From Pseudomonadota bacterium (GTDB lineage Bacteria > Pseudomonadota > Alphaproteobacteria > Caulobacterales > Caulobacteraceae), in assembly GCA_023434015.1 (NCBI GenBank), contig JAEYTM010000075.1, positions 1 through 8,740 of the forward strand: a stretch of DNA of 8,740 nt, read 5' to 3'. Shown one piece after another: positions 6,726-8,740 of this stretch (its first letter is position 1; each line of letters starts with the position of its first letter). The translations under genes were made by a program, and so were the position numbers. Under the pieces are notes generated by a model. The model saw only the letters and a program-made list of their open reading frames with translations. It was not told the origin of the DNA and ran no database searches.

Positions 6726-8057
6726 GTGACTCCGGGCCCCGGCTTCGATCCGATCCGCGCCTCGGACGAGGCGATCCTGCGGCTGCGGGCGAACCATCCT
6801 GCCCTGATCGACCTGACCACAGGCCGCGTCGAGCGCCTGCTCGCCGCGCTCGGTCATCCCGAGCGGCGACTGCCGCCGGTGATCCACGTCGCCGGCACCA
6901 ACGGCAAGGGGTCCACCGTCGCCTATCTGAGGGCCATCGCCGAGGCGGCCGGCCTGAAGGTCCACGCGCTCACCTCGCCGCATCTGGTGCGTTTCGCCGA
7001 ACGCATCCGTATAGCCGGTGAGCTGATCTCCGACGACCGCCTCGCGGCCCTGATCGACAGGGTCGAGGCGGCCAACGACGGCCAGCCGATCAGTTTCTTC
7101 GAGATCGCCACGGTGGTCGCCCTGCAGGCCTTCGCGGACACGCCCGCCGACCTTTGCGTCATCGAGGTCGGCCTGGGCGGGCGTTTCGACGCCACCAACG
7201 TCTTCGACGCCCCGGCGGTCAGCGTCATCACGCCGATCGACTACGACCATCTGGAGTTCCTGGGACCGGGCCTGGGGCGGATCGCCTGGGAGAAGGCCGG
7301 CGTCATCAAGCCAGGCCGGCCGGTGGTGGTCGCCCGGCAGATGGACGAGGCGCTGGAGGTGATCGAGCGCGAGGCTGACGACCGCATGGCCCCGATGTTG
7401 CTGATGGGCCGCGACTTCGACGCCTGGGAGGAGCGCGGACGGCTGCTGGTGCAGATGCCGGAGCGGCTGCTCGATCTCCCGGCGCCCAGCCTGTTCGGCG
7501 GCTACCAGTTCGCCAACGCCGGGCTGGCGGTTGCGGCGGCCCTGACCTTCGACCCGACGCTCGCGGAGGAGCCTGTCGGCGCAGGCGTCTCCTCGGCCGT
7601 GTGGCCGGCGCGTTTCCAGCGCCTTACCCGGGGCCCGCTCGCCGAGCTGGCGCGGGCGCGGGGGTGCGATCTGTGGCTCGACGGCGGCCACAACCCGCAC
7701 GCGGGCCGGGCGCTGGCGGAGGCCGCCAGCCGGCTGATGGATCGCGACGGCCGGCCGCTGGCCCTGGTCGCCGCCATGTTCGCCCGCAAGGACGCCGTCG
7801 GCTTCTTTCGCCCCTTCGCCGAGATGCACCCGAAGGTCTTCGCAACCACCTTCGACGCGCCCCTGGCGGCGGCGGCCGTGGACATCGCGGCGGCGGCGCG
7901 CGAGGTGGGCCTGACCGTGGAGATCGTGGCCGACGCGGAAGCTGGCGTGCGCCGCGCGCTCGAGGGTCCGGAACCGGCGCCGCACATCCTGATATGCGGC
8001 GGCCTGCACTTCGCCGGCGAGGTGCTGGCGATGAGTCCGGAGACCTGGCCGACCTAG
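6726..8057 (+). CDS. folC: Bifunctional dihydrofolate synthase / folylpolyglutamate synthase
   Basis: FolC adds L-glutamate to dihydropteroate, forming dihydrofolate, and then extends the polyglutamate tail of reduced folates, using ATP. The 443-residue protein is a Mur-ligase-type enzyme. It shows the P-loop GTNGKGST (57-64), SPHLVRFAERIRI (from S84), GLGGRFDATN (149-158), ITPIDYDHLEFLG (D172, H175), WEKAGVIKPG with K190 at the place of the carbamoylated lysine of E. coli FolC, and in the C-terminal Rossmann-like domain DGGHNPHAG (319-327). The start is GTG at 6726, one base past the accD stop, with no independent Shine-Dalgarno; this gives a normal-length N-terminus before the P-loop and no nearby ATG exists. 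It is the last gene of the operon and ends 7 bases before a strong bidirectional terminator. Whether both activities are present cannot be settled from sequence alone. Confidence 0.96.
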   Translation: MTPGPGFDPIRASDEAILRLRANHPALIDLTTGRVERLLAALGHPERRLPPVIHVAGTNGKGSTVAYLRAIAEAAGLKVHALTSPHLVRFAERIRIAGELISDDRLAALIDRVEAANDGQPISFFEIATVVALQAFADTPADLCVIEVGLGGRFDATNVFDAPAVSVITPIDYDHLEFLGPGLGRIAWEKAGVIKPGRPVVVARQMDEALEVIEREADDRMAPMLLMGRDFDAWEERGRLLVQMPERLLDLPAPSLFGGYQFANAGLAVAAALTFDPTLAEEPVGAGVSSAVWPARFQRLTRGPLAELARARGCDLWLDGGHNPHAGRALAEAASRLMDRDGRPLALVAAMFARKDAVGFFRPFAEMHPKVFATTFDAPLAAAAVDIAAAAREVGLTVEIVADAEAGVRRALEGPEPAPHILICGGLHFAGEVLAMSPETWPT

Positions 8058-8063
8058 GCAAAA

Positions 8064-8105
8064 GAAAACCCGCCCGTCCCGGCATACCGGATCGGGCGGG
8101 TTCTC
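8064..8105. terminator. Bidirectional intrinsic terminator between folC and trxA
   Basis: AACCCGCCCG (8067-8076) pairs perfectly with CGGGCGGGTT (8093-8102); flanking bases extend the stem with one mismatch. The apical part contains a small inner CCGG/CCGG pairing. On the minus strand the stem is followed by a T-rich tract (complement of AAAAGAAAA at 8060-8068). On the plus strand it is followed by TTCTCGATTT, a weaker tail. It lies between convergent genes and should end both transcripts. A second, smaller hairpin without T-tract (8125-8129 with 8136-8140) lies between it and the trxA stop. Confidence 0.88.
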
Positions 8106-8155
8106 GATTTCCGCGCAGCTCAGCCGGAGCCCGGCCTCCGCGGGACGGGCGGTCG

Positions 8156-8485
8156 TCAGGCCGCGACGCCCGCTTCGTTGAGCCACTCGAGGATCTTCTG
8201 CTTCGGCATGGCGCCGACCTTCATCGAGGCCATCTGGCCGCCCTTGAACAGCATCATGGTCGGGATGCCGCGCACGCCGTAGCGCGAGGGCGTGGTCGGG
8301 CTGTCCTCGATGTTCAGCTTGGCCACGACGACCTGGCCGGCGAGCTCCTCGGAGATCTGCTCCAGCGCGGGGGCGATCTGCTTGCAGGGACCGCACCACT
8401 CGGCCCAGAAATCGACCAGGACGGGCCCCTGCGCCTGCAGGACGTCCTTTTCGAAGGACTCGTCGGTGACCTTCACGGTGCTCAT
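8156..8485 (-). CDS. trxA: Thioredoxin 1
   Basis: Thioredoxin is the small cytosolic disulfide reductase that passes electrons from thioredoxin reductase to ribonucleotide reductase, methionine sulfoxide reductases and other targets. The 109-residue protein has the full family pattern: VLVDFWAEWCGPCKQIAP with redox cysteines C31 and C34 and buried D25, VAKLNIED with K56, the cis-proline P75 in VRGIPTMMLFKGG, and a C-terminal helix ending LNEAGVAA. There is no signal peptide, so it is cytoplasmic. The ATG (8483-8485) is preceded by AAGGAG at six bases. It is convergent with folC and downstream of addA on the same strand, with a 79-base gap that contains its own candidate promoter and a leader hairpin. 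Confidence 0.97.
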   Translation of the reverse strand: MSTVKVTDESFEKDVLQAQGPVLVDFWAEWCGPCKQIAPALEQISEELAGQVVVAKLNIEDSPTTPSRYGVRGIPTMMLFKGGQMASMKVGAMPKQKILEWLNEAGVAA

Positions 8486-8491
8486 GTAAAG

Positions 8492-8497
8492 CTCCTT
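8492..8497 (-). promoter_or_regulatory. trxA ribosome binding site
   Basis: On the minus strand AAGGAG lies six bases before the trxA ATG. It is among the strongest Shine-Dalgarno sequences in the window, in keeping with high thioredoxin expression. Confidence 0.85.
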
Positions 8498-8503
8498 CTA
8501 CGG

Positions 8504-8522
8504 CCGGCCCGACGCGGGCCGG
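8504..8522 (-). other. Hairpin in the trxA leader
   Basis: CCGGCCC (8504-8510) pairs perfectly with GGGCCGG (8516-8522) around a five-base loop. It lies six bases upstream of the trxA Shine-Dalgarno and has no T-tract on the minus strand. It could be an addA-side transcription pause or weak terminator, or a 5' stabilising stem on the trxA mRNA. The function is not decidable from sequence. Confidence 0.4.
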
Positions 8523-8539
8523 TCGCGTGTTGATCCGCC

Positions 8540-8568
8540 GATGTAGGCGGCCCTTGAGCCGGTATCAA
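8540..8568 (-). promoter_or_regulatory. Candidate trxA promoter (sigma-73/sigma-70 type)
   Basis: On the minus strand TTGATAC (8562-8568) is followed after 14 bases by CCTACATC (8540-8547). Against the Caulobacter housekeeping consensus TTGACGS - 10 to 14 bases - GCTANAWC this agrees at five of seven -35 bases and at all but the first -10 base. The -35 element overlaps the addA stop codon. Transcription would start near 8533, placing the hairpin at 8504-8522 in the trxA leader. Confidence 0.5.
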
Positions 8569-8740
8569 CCGGCGTCGCGCAGGTCGGCCAGGGTTTGGTT
8601 CACCAGCTTTTCTGGCACCGCCATCAGCTTCGGGCCGTCGGTCCAGACCAGGGCGGCCTCGATCCGCCGGCCAGGAAACACCTCCCCCAGCACCGCGGCG
8701 TAGATCGCCATCTGCCGCAGATAGGCGGGGTCGGCGTCCT
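8565..8740 (-). CDS. addA: Double-strand break repair helicase-nuclease AddA, C-terminal fragment
   Basis: AddA is the UvrD-like helicase and nuclease subunit of AddAB, which resects double-strand DNA ends for RecA loading. Only the last 57 residues are in the window, read on the minus strand from the right edge (two bases of a split codon, then GAC) to the TGA at 8565-8567. The visible sequence includes YLRQMAIYAAVLGEVFPGR, IEAALVWTDGPKLMAVP and a final helix. The 'YL.QM..Y...L....PGR.....L.WT....L' pattern is the end of the RecB-type nuclease domain, where the conserved QM..Y motif lies. The gene position upstream of trxA on the same strand is the common alphaproteobacterial addB-addA-trxA order. 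A different PD-(D/E)XK helicase-nuclease is possible, but the spacing and neighbours favour AddA. Confidence 0.86.
   Translation of the reverse strand, partial: DADPAYLRQMAIYAAVLGEVFPGRRIEAALVWTDGPKLMAVPEKLVNQTLADLRDAG

Noticed and set aside
6678..8399. 573-codon minus-strand open frame opposite folC, running into trxA in another frame
   Set aside because: Low-complexity Arg/Gly/Asp-rich translation, opposite a clear folC and out of frame with trxA; a composition artefact.
7601..8533. 310-codon plus-strand open frame over the 3' end of folC and antisense to trxA
   Set aside because: It crosses the bidirectional terminator and both real genes, and its translation is compositionally biased without domains.

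Overview
The window is a GC-rich housekeeping segment from an alphaproteobacterium. Codon third positions are strongly G/C, and the gene order cmk-rpsA-ihfB / trpF-trpB-trpA-accD-folC / trxA-addA is characteristic of that class. The protein sequences (short TrpF, AccD without zinc cysteines, IHF-beta starting MIKSELI) and promoter-like sequences resembling the Caulobacter housekeeping sigma-73 consensus suggest Caulobacterales (Caulobacter, Phenylobacterium or Brevundimonas relatives). The genus is an inference from memory of families, not from a search.

Layout, left to right. Positions 1-191 hold the 3' end of cmk (cytidylate kinase). After a 163-base leader comes rpsA (355-2061, ribosomal protein S1), closed by a strong intrinsic terminator at 2107-2143. 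The longest gap, 207 bases (2062-2268), holds this terminator, a second hairpin and the ihfB ribosome binding site. ihfB (2269-2553) is followed closely by mscL (2584-3024). Next comes a tight five-gene run: trpF (3078-3719), trpB (3743-4963), trpA (4960-5793), accD (5798-6724) and folC (6726-8057). Its internal gaps are 23, -4, 4 and 1 bases, so it very probably forms one operon. A bidirectional terminator at about 8064-8105 separates it from the convergent minus-strand genes trxA (8156-8485) and addA (3' end only, 8565-8740). No gap exceeds 300 bases.

How the genes fit together: trpF, trpB and trpA carry out the late steps of tryptophan synthesis except the indole-glycerol-phosphate synthase step. 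accD (fatty-acid synthesis) and folC (folate synthesis) share the transcript. rpsA and ihfB supply translation and nucleoid functions, mscL protects against osmotic downshock, and trxA and addA serve thiol redox and double-strand-break repair. Four of the eight complete plus-strand genes appear to start at TTG or GTG rather than ATG.

I found no mobile element, CRISPR, tRNA/rRNA or novel multi-gene system. The points worth a second look are small: loss of three of four zinc-ligand cysteines in AccD, Glu in place of the catalytic Asp in TrpA, a possible leaderless start for trpF, an rpsA leader hairpin with no clear Shine-Dalgarno, and a trxA promoter that overlaps the addA stop codon.
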